NCBI RefSeq assembly: GCF_034353875.1
Contig: NZ_CP133784.1
Span: 1,240,001 to 1,304,000, forward strand
Direction: 5' to 3'
Origin: Pseudomonas sp. MH9.2
GTDB taxonomy: Bacteria; Pseudomonadota; Gammaproteobacteria; Pseudomonadales; Pseudomonadaceae
Length of the DNA: 64,000 bases
The notes under the pieces were generated by a model. That model did no database searches and had not been told where the DNA came from. It worked only from the letters and a program-made list of their open reading frames with translations. The position numbers were made by a program, and so were the translations under genes. This document shows positions 27,072-34,061 of the stretch, in pieces. Each line of letters begins with the position of its first letter. Position 1 is the stretch's first letter.

Positions 27072-27867
27072 CATGAATAATTGTTTGATTGGGTTTAGTG
27101 GGTTTGTAGGGTCTACGATTGCAAAGCAGACTGCCTTTGAGTCAGTTTATCGATCAACCACTATAGGTCACATTGAAGGCCACTCGTTTAATACCGTTGT
27201 CTGCGCAGGCGCCCCCGCTCAAAAGTGGATTGCAAACCGTGAACCTGAAGCGGATCGGCAGAAAATCGAGGGGCTGATCGCCCACCTGAAAACCATTCAG
27301 TGCAACACCTTCATTTTGATCAGCACGGTCGATGTCTTCAGTACCGTCATGGGTGTCGATGAGGATACCCCTGTCGATGAGTCAGGCCTGCACGCCTATG
27401 GCCTGCATCGCCGGCTGCTGGAGACGTTTGTCGAAAGCCACTTCCCCAATCATTTAATCGTCCGTCTGCCTGGGCTAGTTGGACCCGGCTTACGCAAGAA
27501 TGTCATCTTCGATTTTTTGAATGACAACAATCTTCAGGCCATCGATAGTCGCGGTGTCTTCCAGTTTTACCCAATGGTCAACCTCTGGTATGACATCCAA
27601 ACCGCACTGAACGCCGGCTTGAAGTTGGTTCACCTCACTGCAGAGCCGATCAGCGTAGCGGATGTTTCGCAACTGGGTTTCGGCAGGCAGTTCACCAACG
27701 CCCTGGCTAACCCGGCAGCGACCTACGACATGCAGACCAAACACGCTCATGTATTTGGAGCAGCCGGGCGCTATCAGTACAGCGCCCGTGAAACGGTACA
27801 GGCGGTCAGGGCCTACGCTCAGTCCGAGCCGCTCACTATAAAAATCGATGAGGGAGCGAAAATATGA
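27064..27867 (+). CDS. NAD(P)-dependent sugar reductase/epimerase (extended SDR)
   Basis: From the ATG at 27064 it has 267 residues; the longer frame starts inside the GT-C gene. The nucleotide-binding motif is GFSGFVGSTIAK. The active-site segment is LISTVDVF (the Thr/Ser strand), then HAYGLHRRLLETFVESHF. The usual YxxxK is YGLHR here, so Arg stands where the catalytic Lys is expected. RLPGLVGPGLRKN is the usual substrate-loop region. This is probably a 4-keto-sugar reductase or epimerase for the cluster, possibly with altered activity. Confidence 0.75.
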   Translation: MNNMNNCLIGFSGFVGSTIAKQTAFESVYRSTTIGHIEGHSFNTVVCAGAPAQKWIANREPEADRQKIEGLIAHLKTIQCNTFILISTVDVFSTVMGVDEDTPVDESGLHAYGLHRRLLETFVESHFPNHLIVRLPGLVGPGLRKNVIFDFLNDNNLQAIDSRGVFQFYPMVNLWYDIQTALNAGLKLVHLTAEPISVADVSQLGFGRQFTNALANPAATYDMQTKHAHVFGAAGRYQYSARETVQAVRAYAQSEPLTIKIDEGAKI

Positions 27868-28700
27868 GGTTGGCTATTTCCAATATTGCTTGGGATGCCG
27901 CGGAAGATGAAGCCATCGCCACGCTCCTTCAGCGCTTTGCTATTGATGCGATCGATGTTGCACCCGGCAAGTATTTTCCTGTTCCCGCCAACGCTACGGA
28001 TGAGCAGATTACTCAGGTCAAAGGCTGGTGGGCCGAGCGTGGCATCGACATCACCGGGATGCAGGCGCTGTTGTTCGGTACTACGGGGCTCAATGTATTT
28101 GGGTCAGCCCAAAGCCAGTCCGCACTGTTGAAACACTTGGCCGCCGTGTGCCGCATCGGCTCGGGTCTGGGCGCCACACGGCTGGTTTTTGGCTCACCAA
28201 AGAATCGTGATCGCACCGGGCTCGATGACCAGGAAACACTGGATGTGGCGGTGCCGTTCTTCAGACAACTGGGGGACATCGCTCAGGCCTATGGTGTAAC
28301 AATCTGCCTTGAACCCAATCCCACCTGTTATGGCGCCAACTTCATGACCACCAGCGCTGAAACGGCCTTGGTGGTGACGCAGGTCGATCATCCCACCATC
28401 AAGATGCAACTGGACACCGGCGCGCTGGCCATCAATGGCGAAGATCCTTGTCTGGTGCTGCAAAACTGCGCATCTCTTATCGGGCATGTGCATGCCAGCG
28501 AGCCCGATCTGCTACCTCTGGGGGATGGCAGCACTGATCATGGGCTGATGGTGAGGGCCCTGGAGCGCTATCTGCCCAACCCTGTTGTGACCATCGAGAT
28601 GCTCGCGACCAAGGATGAACCGCATGCTGTGTCGATTGAGCGAGCACTGAACGTGGCGATCCAGCATTACCGCAAACATCGCGTGGAGGGCCGCGTATGA
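27864..28700 (+). CDS. Sugar phosphate isomerase/epimerase (xylose-isomerase-like TIM barrel)
   Basis: It has 278 residues. The four metal ligands expected of this family are visible: Glu in CLEPNPTCYGANF, Asp in MQLDTGALAI, His in GHVHASEPDLLPLG, and Glu in VVTIEMLATKDEP. The family isomerises or epimerises keto-sugars and inositol derivatives (IolE/IolI, OtnI, tagatose epimerases). Within the operon it probably supplies or edits the sugar precursor. It has four-base ATGA overlaps with both neighbours. Confidence 0.82.
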   Translation: MRLAISNIAWDAAEDEAIATLLQRFAIDAIDVAPGKYFPVPANATDEQITQVKGWWAERGIDITGMQALLFGTTGLNVFGSAQSQSALLKHLAAVCRIGSGLGATRLVFGSPKNRDRTGLDDQETLDVAVPFFRQLGDIAQAYGVTICLEPNPTCYGANFMTTSAETALVVTQVDHPTIKMQLDTGALAINGEDPCLVLQNCASLIGHVHASEPDLLPLGDGSTDHGLMVRALERYLPNPVVTIEMLATKDEPHAVSIERALNVAIQHYRKHRVEGRV

Positions 28701-29053
28701 AGTGGCTCATCCTGCTTGTCGGGATTCTCTCCAATGCTTCCGCCAGTGTTCTGGTGAAGATGGCCATGATGCCGCCGCGCAAGTTTCCGTCCCTCGGCGA
28801 CCCTCTGGGCGCGCTGAGTAATTGGCCATTCTGGCTAGGTCTCGGGCTGTATGGCGGCGCCTTTTTACTGTATGCCGCAGCGTTGGCCCGCCTCCCTTTA
28901 AATGTGGCGCACCCGGTGCTGACCGCTGGGGCAGTAGCGACCGTGGCGTTGTCTTCGGTGCTAATTTTTCGTGAACCCTTCCACTGGACGACAGGGGCTG
29001 GGATCGTACTGGTAATTGCTGGCGTAGCGCTGATTACAGCGCGCGTTGCTTGA
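28697..29053 (+). CDS. Small four-helix EamA/SMR membrane protein, possible lipid-sugar flippase subunit (ArnE/ArnF type)
   Basis: It has 118 residues with four transmembrane helices: MKWLILLVGILSNASASVLV, then FWLGLGLYGGAFLLYAAALA, then the conserved PLNVAHPVLTAGAVATVALS, then GAGIVLVIAGVALITARVA. ArnE/ArnF, of the same build, flip undecaprenyl-phosphate-aminoarabinose. Its place between a TIM-barrel isomerase and a polyprenyl-type GT2 supports a flippase role. It is encoded as a single gene with no obvious partner, so it may work as a homodimer. Coupled at both ends. Confidence 0.78.
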   Translation: MKWLILLVGILSNASASVLVKMAMMPPRKFPSLGDPLGALSNWPFWLGLGLYGGAFLLYAAALARLPLNVAHPVLTAGAVATVALSSVLIFREPFHWTTGAGIVLVIAGVALITARVA

Positions 29054-29874
29054 TGGTAAACACAATGATGCCAACCGATATAACGCCTGACGGGCGTAAG
29101 ACCTGGCAAGTGCCCTCCTTTCAAACCCCGCTATGGCTCGGCCGCCAGCACCCTTGGTGCGTGGTGATTCCGGTCATCAATGAAGGTGAACGGATCAAGA
29201 GCCTGTTGGCCAGGATGGCGGCCCTCAACATTCAAGACACTGCCGACATCATAATCGTTGATGGCGGAACCACAGATGGCTCGCTTGAGCTGCACGCGCT
29301 ACAGCAGGTAGGGGTGCGAGGGCTGCTGCTCAAAACCGCTCCGGGAAAGTTAAGCGCTCAACTGCGTTGCGCTTACGCCTTTGCACTCGATCAGGGCTAT
29401 GAGGGCATCGTCACGATTGACGGTAACGACAAGGACGATCCTGAAGCCATACCTCGCTTCATCGACGCGCTCAAGCAAGGCGTGGACTTCGTCCAGGCGT
29501 CCCGTTTTGTCTCGGGAGGCGTCGCAGAGAACACCCCTAAATCGCGAGACTTCGCGATCCGCTTTATCCATGCGCCAATGCTGAGTCTGTCTTCCGGTTT
29601 TAAATGGACAGACACCACCCAGGGTTTCCGTGCCTACAGCCGCAAACTGCTGTTGGACCCGAAGGTGGCGATATTCCGCGATGTGTTCATGACCTACGAA
29701 CTACTCGCTTACCTCTCCTACCGCGCACCGAAACTGGGTTATCGCTGTGTCGAGCTACCGACCGTCAGGCGCTATCCAAAAGGCGAAGTACCGACAAAGA
29801 TCAGCAGCGTCAAGGGCAACCTGTCAGTGCTTGAGGTGCTGTTTCGGGCCTGTTTTGGAGTTTACAACCCGTAG
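29053..29874 (+). CDS. Family 2 glycosyltransferase, dolichol-phosphate-mannose-synthase-like, no membrane anchor
   Basis: It has 273 residues from the ATG at 29053, which overlaps the previous TGA. It has GT2 motifs CVVIPVINEGERI, IIIVDGGTTDGS, the acidic GIVTIDGNDKDDPEAIP, and the acceptor-side segment FKWTDTTQGFRAYSRKLL. There is no C-terminal transmembrane pair, unlike the first GT2 of the operon, so it is probably a peripheral enzyme that charges a polyprenyl phosphate. It is the last gene of the run; no strong terminator follows. Confidence 0.85.
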   Translation: MVNTMMPTDITPDGRKTWQVPSFQTPLWLGRQHPWCVVIPVINEGERIKSLLARMAALNIQDTADIIIVDGGTTDGSLELHALQQVGVRGLLLKTAPGKLSAQLRCAYAFALDQGYEGIVTIDGNDKDDPEAIPRFIDALKQGVDFVQASRFVSGGVAENTPKSRDFAIRFIHAPMLSLSSGFKWTDTTQGFRAYSRKLLLDPKVAIFRDVFMTYELLAYLSYRAPKLGYRCVELPTVRRYPKGEVPTKISSVKGNLSVLEVLFRACFGVYNP

Positions 29875-30038
29875 GCTGTAATCCGTACAGCTTATGGGCC
29901 ACCAGAAGCATTCCCGCCGCAAACAATGGCATTTTGATATACAACTCGACAAGTCTGTTAAGTTATCGAACGTGCATAAATTTTCATGCTCGATTTGGCC
30001 AGCGCTTGAGCGAGGTCGTAGCTGCATAATCTCGATGT

Positions 30039-31118
30039 ATGGATACAGTAATGACGAGTTCATTCGGAGCAAGGAACAGGAGCCAGGCCTTCGCAAAACG
30101 CGCATTGATGCCTCGTGCGATAGGGCTGGCCGCTGGTTTTTTCTGCGTCGCCGGGGTCTTTTGGGAGCAAGGTCGTCCGCCTTTCATATGGGCACTGCTC
30201 ATCACTTTTTGCTTCGTTTGGCCGTGGATAGCCTTCGTACTGGCACGATCCGCCGAGCATCCCGCGGATATCGAACGGCGCAGTGTCCTGCTTGACTCAG
30301 CTTTTTCCGCGTTTTGGGTCGCCGCCATAGGGTTCAACTTGCTCCCCAGCGTGGTGATGCTCTCGATGCTGGCAATGAACAACGTCGCTACAGGCGGAAT
30401 GGCCTTTGTATTACGCGGCTGGCTGGCCAAAATGGCGGGAATCGCTGTCTCCGTCGCAATGTTCGGCTTAAGTTTTTCACTTTATAGCAGTCCCTTAGTG
30501 GTCTATTCGTCGATGCCGATGATCATCATCCAGCCACTGGTCATCGGTTGGACGTTATACCGGCTGGCGCTTCGGCTAGGGCAGAACCGTAAAGTGTTGC
30601 GTGAGCTGAGTGAGACCGACAGCCTGACAGGTCTCTATAACCGTCGTTACTGGAACGCGCTGCTCGAAAACGAATATAAACGCTGCGGATATGGCGTCTC
30701 GAATGGCTGTCTAGCACTCGTAGACCTGGATCATTTCAAGCAGATTAACGACACGCATGGCCACCTTGTTGGGGATGAAGTCCTGCGACACGTAGCTTCC
30801 GCGCTCAGGTCTAACCTGCGTTCAACTGATATTGTCGCGAGATTCGGTGGGGATGAGTTTTGTGTGTTCCTGCCTGATACCGACAGGGCGACCGCCTTTC
30901 AGGTGCTTGACAGGGTGAGGGTAGAGATCGCTGACGCTGTGTTCGGTCAAAAACAGACGGCCATTGCGACCTTAAGCATCGGTCTAACCGCATTCGACAA
31001 TCCAATGTTGTTCAATGAATGGTTCAAACAAGCGGATTTGGCACTGTACGAAGCAAAAGCGCGTGGACGCAACCAAGTCGCTTGTTTCGACGGTGACTCG
31101 ATGCGCGCGAGTGCCTGA
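30039..31118 (+). CDS. Diguanylate cyclase with MASE2 sensor domain (AdrA type)
   Basis: It makes c-di-GMP from GTP. It has 359 residues. The N-terminal MASE2 region, about 10-175, holds about five or six hydrophobic helices (GLAAGFFCVAGVFWEQGRPP). The GGDEF domain spans about 190-350 with the intact active site ARFGGDEFCVF and an RxxD inhibitory site (RSTD) exactly five residues before it, so product inhibition is likely. Metal- and GTP-binding DLDHFKQINDTHGH is present. The ATG at 30051 is an alternative start. It stands alone, but flgZ in this window is a potential c-di-GMP receptor. Confidence 0.9.
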   Translation: MDTVMTSSFGARNRSQAFAKRALMPRAIGLAAGFFCVAGVFWEQGRPPFIWALLITFCFVWPWIAFVLARSAEHPADIERRSVLLDSAFSAFWVAAIGFNLLPSVVMLSMLAMNNVATGGMAFVLRGWLAKMAGIAVSVAMFGLSFSLYSSPLVVYSSMPMIIIQPLVIGWTLYRLALRLGQNRKVLRELSETDSLTGLYNRRYWNALLENEYKRCGYGVSNGCLALVDLDHFKQINDTHGHLVGDEVLRHVASALRSNLRSTDIVARFGGDEFCVFLPDTDRATAFQVLDRVRVEIADAVFGQKQTAIATLSIGLTAFDNPMLFNEWFKQADLALYEAKARGRNQVACFDGDSMRASA

Positions 31119-31124
31119 CACGAC

Positions 31125-31289
31125 TGCAGTGCTACCAGCATCCGCGCAGGAAGACGGGCCCCTGAAGTTCAGCGTACGCAAACAACCATCGACCATGGCC
31201 TGCCAGTACTCCTCCCCATCCGGGTGCTGCTCTCGAACAAATAGCCAGCGGCCCTTACGCTCTTCATGCAGCCGGCTAGCGCACTGATT
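31125..31289 (-). other. Possible remnant of a degraded gene
   Basis: This minus-strand frame encodes a protein-like stretch (SRLHEERKGRWLFVREQHPD; EEYWQAMVDGCLRTLNFRG). It continues without pause into the antisense of the GGDEF gene and has no ribosome-binding site. It may be a leftover of an unidentified gene or chance. I name no family. Confidence 0.2.
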
Positions 31290-31402
31290 TGATAACGGAA
31301 AACCACGGCAAGGAAAAGCAGCGACTAAAATCAAGGGGGCCGAGCACTTCAAAACAGATGATGGCCAATGGTTACAACACACTTTTTTGCCAAGGCGGCT
31401 TT

Positions 31403-31642
31403 ATGAGAAAACTACAAAAAAATAGCTCGATGGAAAGCGATCTTGGTGATGTAGCTGACAATCTAAAGCAGACGATGAGTCAGCTTTCAGATTGTTCAAC
31501 GCAGCTGATCGAAGGCGGCAATGAACAAGCCTCTCAGTTGATCGGGAAAGTAATTCTGTCGCTTCAAGAAGATGAATGCATGCTTCGCAGGTACACGGAC
31601 AGTTTAAAAACCGGAAGGCTCGGACGAAGATCGGACGATTAA
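31403..31642 (+). CDS. Small hypothetical protein
   Basis: From the ATG at 31403 it has 79 residues, beginning MRKLQKNSSMESDLGDVADN. It is mostly polar and helical with heptad-like spacing (LKQTMSQLSDCSTQLIEGG), and ends RLGRRSDD. No signal peptide or membrane segment. An AAGG sequence lies about 10 bases upstream. In-frame ATGs exist further upstream. I do not recognise the family. Coding status is moderately likely. Confidence 0.45.
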   Translation: MRKLQKNSSMESDLGDVADNLKQTMSQLSDCSTQLIEGGNEQASQLIGKVILSLQEDECMLRRYTDSLKTGRLGRRSDD

Positions 31643-31758
31643 AGGTCTTCATGGCATTCAACACGGCAACGCAAGACATGCCGCCCGACCAGACCAGGGC
31701 GGCATAGAGGATGAGTTGATCGACCACAACGATACCCACAGCCGTTTAAGGACTTTGC

Positions 31759-32088
31759 ATGATCCAAACTGAACAGCCGCACCAAATAGCACTGGATAAA
31801 TTTCTTGCGGAGCACCCTGCCCTCCGCGAAGAGTTGGACAACCTGAATCCGCTCGAGGCCCAGGCCTCCGGCGTGCCGTTGGCACAATACCGCGATGAGC
31901 GACTGCACCAGGCGTTTGAGGCCGAGGCTGAGCGCTTGGGCTTCTTTGCCTGGGAACTGACCCTGCAATTGACGGCGGCGTCCCCTGAGGAATTTGAGGC
32001 GCAACGGATTGAGGTGCACAAGGAAGTTGCCGAGATGGCGGGCATGGAGTGGGCGGAGTATTGCGAGATGCACGGCCTGAAGGCTTGA
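31759..32088 (+). CDS. DUF6388-like small cytoplasmic protein
   Basis: It has 109 residues, acidic and helical: MIQTEQPHQIALDKFLAEHP, then LDNLNPLEAQASGVPLAQYR, then EAERLGFFAWELTLQL, ending CEMHGLKA. It matches my memory of the short DUF6388 proteins frequent in Pseudomonas, which have no assigned function. No signal sequence. It stands alone, upstream of a chemoreceptor fragment. Confidence 0.65.
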   Translation: MIQTEQPHQIALDKFLAEHPALREELDNLNPLEAQASGVPLAQYRDERLHQAFEAEAERLGFFAWELTLQLTAASPEEFEAQRIEVHKEVAEMAGMEWAEYCEMHGLKA

Positions 32089-32137
32089 GTGCCTGAAAGA
32101 TTTGGTGTCCAGGGCAGGTTCGTGTTGCGTGGACGGC

Positions 32138-32275
32138 GCCAATGCCTATCCACCCGAAGACGTGCGCGGCGAGCAGGGACATGAATTTTCCGTGGTGACC
32201 GACGAAGTGCGCAACCTGGCGATGCGCACTTGGGAGTCGGCTCAGCAGATCCAAACCATGCTCAAAAACCACTCG
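32138..32275 (+). pseudogene. Fragment of a methyl-accepting chemotaxis protein signalling domain
   Basis: The plus strand encodes GEQGHEFSVVTDEVRNLAMR, followed by TWESAQQIQTMLKN. This is a degraded copy of the conserved receptor hairpin tip region (GEQGRGFAVVADEVRxLA...). Neither a start nor the rest of a receptor is present, and the preceding residues (ANAYPPEDVR) are a corrupted AAIEAARA. It is a remnant of a lost or rearranged receptor gene. Confidence 0.7.
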
Positions 32276-32333
32276 CTCAGGGGCCGGCGAGGACCTTGAG
32301 CGGGTGGTTGTTCGAGACGCAGACTTCGGCTCG

Positions 32334-33830
32334 CTAGTGGGCCGCCAGCATGCTGCCCGTTTCGTTCAAGCGGATATGCCAGCTCAATGCTTGATTGAGG
32401 TCGTGAGGGGTATGCCCGCCTAGACGACAGGCGGCGGTGAAGTAATCATTGAGTGCCTCGCGGTAGTCCGGGTGTACACAGTGATCGATGATGATTCGCG
32501 CTCGCTCCCGAGGCGCAAGGCCCCGTAAGTCAGCTAGCCCTTGTTCGGTTACAAGAATGTCGATGTCATGCTCTGTGTGGTCGACGTGGCTGACCATGGG
32601 CACTACGCGCGAGATGTTCCCGTCCTTGGCAATTGATTTAGTCACGAATATCGATAGGTGGGCGTTGCGGGCAAAATCCCCCGAGCCGCCAATACCGTTC
32701 ATCATGTGTGTACCGCCGACGTGGGTGGAGTTGACGTTGCCATACAGGTCGAACTCCAGCGCGGTGTTGATTGCAATGATCCCCAGGCGCCGGATTACTT
32801 CCGGGTGGTTGGTGATTTCCTGTGGGCGCAAGACCAGGCGCTCGGCGTATTTTTCCAGGTTCTTGAAGACCCGCTCGCCACAGGCGCCAGAGAGGGTGAT
32901 GGAGCACCCCGAGGCGAATTTCAGCTTGCCGGCATCCAGCAGGTCAAAGGTGGAATCCTGCAACACCTCGGAGTACTGCACCAGGTCGTTGAACGGGGCG
33001 TCGATCAAGCCGCACATCACCGCGTTGGCGATGGAACCCACCCCCACTTGCAGCGGTGCCAGGTTTCTCGTCAGACGCCCCATTTCCACCTCGATCTCGA
33101 AAAACCGCACCAAATGATTGGCAATGGCCTGTGTGTCGTTGTCAGGCGGCAACATGGGAACGGCCGCCTCGGGTGTGTTGCAGATGACGATGGCGGCGAT
33201 GCGTGACGGGTCGATCTCGATGGCATGGCTGCCAATGCGGTTGTTTGATTGGAGGACGGGGATCGGGCCACGGTGAGGGCGATTCTGGGGTTGGTAGATA
33301 TCATGCAGCCCTTCGAAATGAGGGCTGCTCGCCAGGTTGAGTTCGATGATGATCTGTTTGGCGGCCAGTGCCAGGGTGGCCGAGTTGCCCACTGACGAGG
33401 TGGGCACGATATGCCCCTGTTCGGTGATGCACACCGCCTCGATAACTGCGATATCCGGGGTCGGCAGGTAGCCATCGCGCAACTGCTCGACCACTTCCGA
33501 GAGGTGCTGGTCGATAAACATCACCTTGCCTTCGTTGATGGCCTTGCGCAGCACAGCGTCGCCCTGAAACGGCATGCGTCGGGCCAACAGACCCGCTTCG
33601 GCCATCATCCCGTCCAGACCACGGCCAAGGCTGGCGCCGGTGATCAGGTTGATTTTCAGCGGGTCGTGCCTGGCCTGCTCGATCAAGGCCAGGGGGACTG
33701 CCTTGGCGTCTCCGGCACCGCCAAAACCACTGATGCCGATGGTCATGCCGTCTTTAATGAGCAGGGCGGCCTGTGTTGCACTCATGATTTTGTCGTGCAA
33801 GGAAGCCAGCCGGATACGCGCAGCGTGCAT
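32334..33830 (-). CDS. Acetyl-CoA hydrolase/CoA-transferase family protein (succinyl-CoA:acetate type)
   Basis: It has 498 residues from the ATG ending at 33830; the longer frame has an unlikely basic N-terminus. The family moves CoA between short-chain acyl groups (Cat1, AarC, ScpC). Motifs: GMTIGISGFGGAGDAKAVPL near the start, then a Gly-rich GVGSIANAVMCGL. TEQGLADLRGLAPRERARII near the C-terminus is the family signature. It reads leftward, after an acyl-CoA dehydrogenase gene 231 bases upstream, suggesting a small acyl-CoA catabolic unit. Exact acyl substrate unknown. Confidence 0.88.
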   Translation of the reverse strand: MHAARIRLASLHDKIMSATQAALLIKDGMTIGISGFGGAGDAKAVPLALIEQARHDPLKINLITGASLGRGLDGMMAEAGLLARRMPFQGDAVLRKAINEGKVMFIDQHLSEVVEQLRDGYLPTPDIAVIEAVCITEQGHIVPTSSVGNSATLALAAKQIIIELNLASSPHFEGLHDIYQPQNRPHRGPIPVLQSNNRIGSHAIEIDPSRIAAIVICNTPEAAVPMLPPDNDTQAIANHLVRFFEIEVEMGRLTRNLAPLQVGVGSIANAVMCGLIDAPFNDLVQYSEVLQDSTFDLLDAGKLKFASGCSITLSGACGERVFKNLEKYAERLVLRPQEITNHPEVIRRLGIIAINTALEFDLYGNVNSTHVGGTHMMNGIGGSGDFARNAHLSIFVTKSIAKDGNISRVVPMVSHVDHTEHDIDILVTEQGLADLRGLAPRERARIIIDHCVHPDYREALNDYFTAACRLGGHTPHDLNQALSWHIRLNETGSMLAAH

Positions 33831-33988
33831 GGAAAAAACCTCGAATGTAGGGAATAGCAGGCGGGGCACCGGACATCTGCCGTTCAACCGGTACTCGCGC
33901 CCATACCGGGCAGTGCCTCTGAGAAGCACTGCTCGTCGGATTGTTCGTTAGTCTGGGCACAAGCAGAGGCCGAGACGATCAAGGCGGA

Positions 33989-34010
33989 CGACGACGTTTA
34001 AACGTTGTCG
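33989..34010. promoter_or_regulatory. 22-base inverted repeat upstream of the CoA-transferase gene
   Basis: Centred on TTTAAA, the arms CGACGACGTTT / AAACGTTGTCG have one mismatch. It lies in the gap between the acyl-CoA dehydrogenase and the CoA-transferase, about 160 bases before the latter. There is no T-run, so an operator is more likely than a terminator. Confidence 0.5.
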
Positions 34011-34061
34011 CCACGGCTCATGGTGCGGGCCATCACGTGGGTCAATCAGGCCCGCGCAGGC

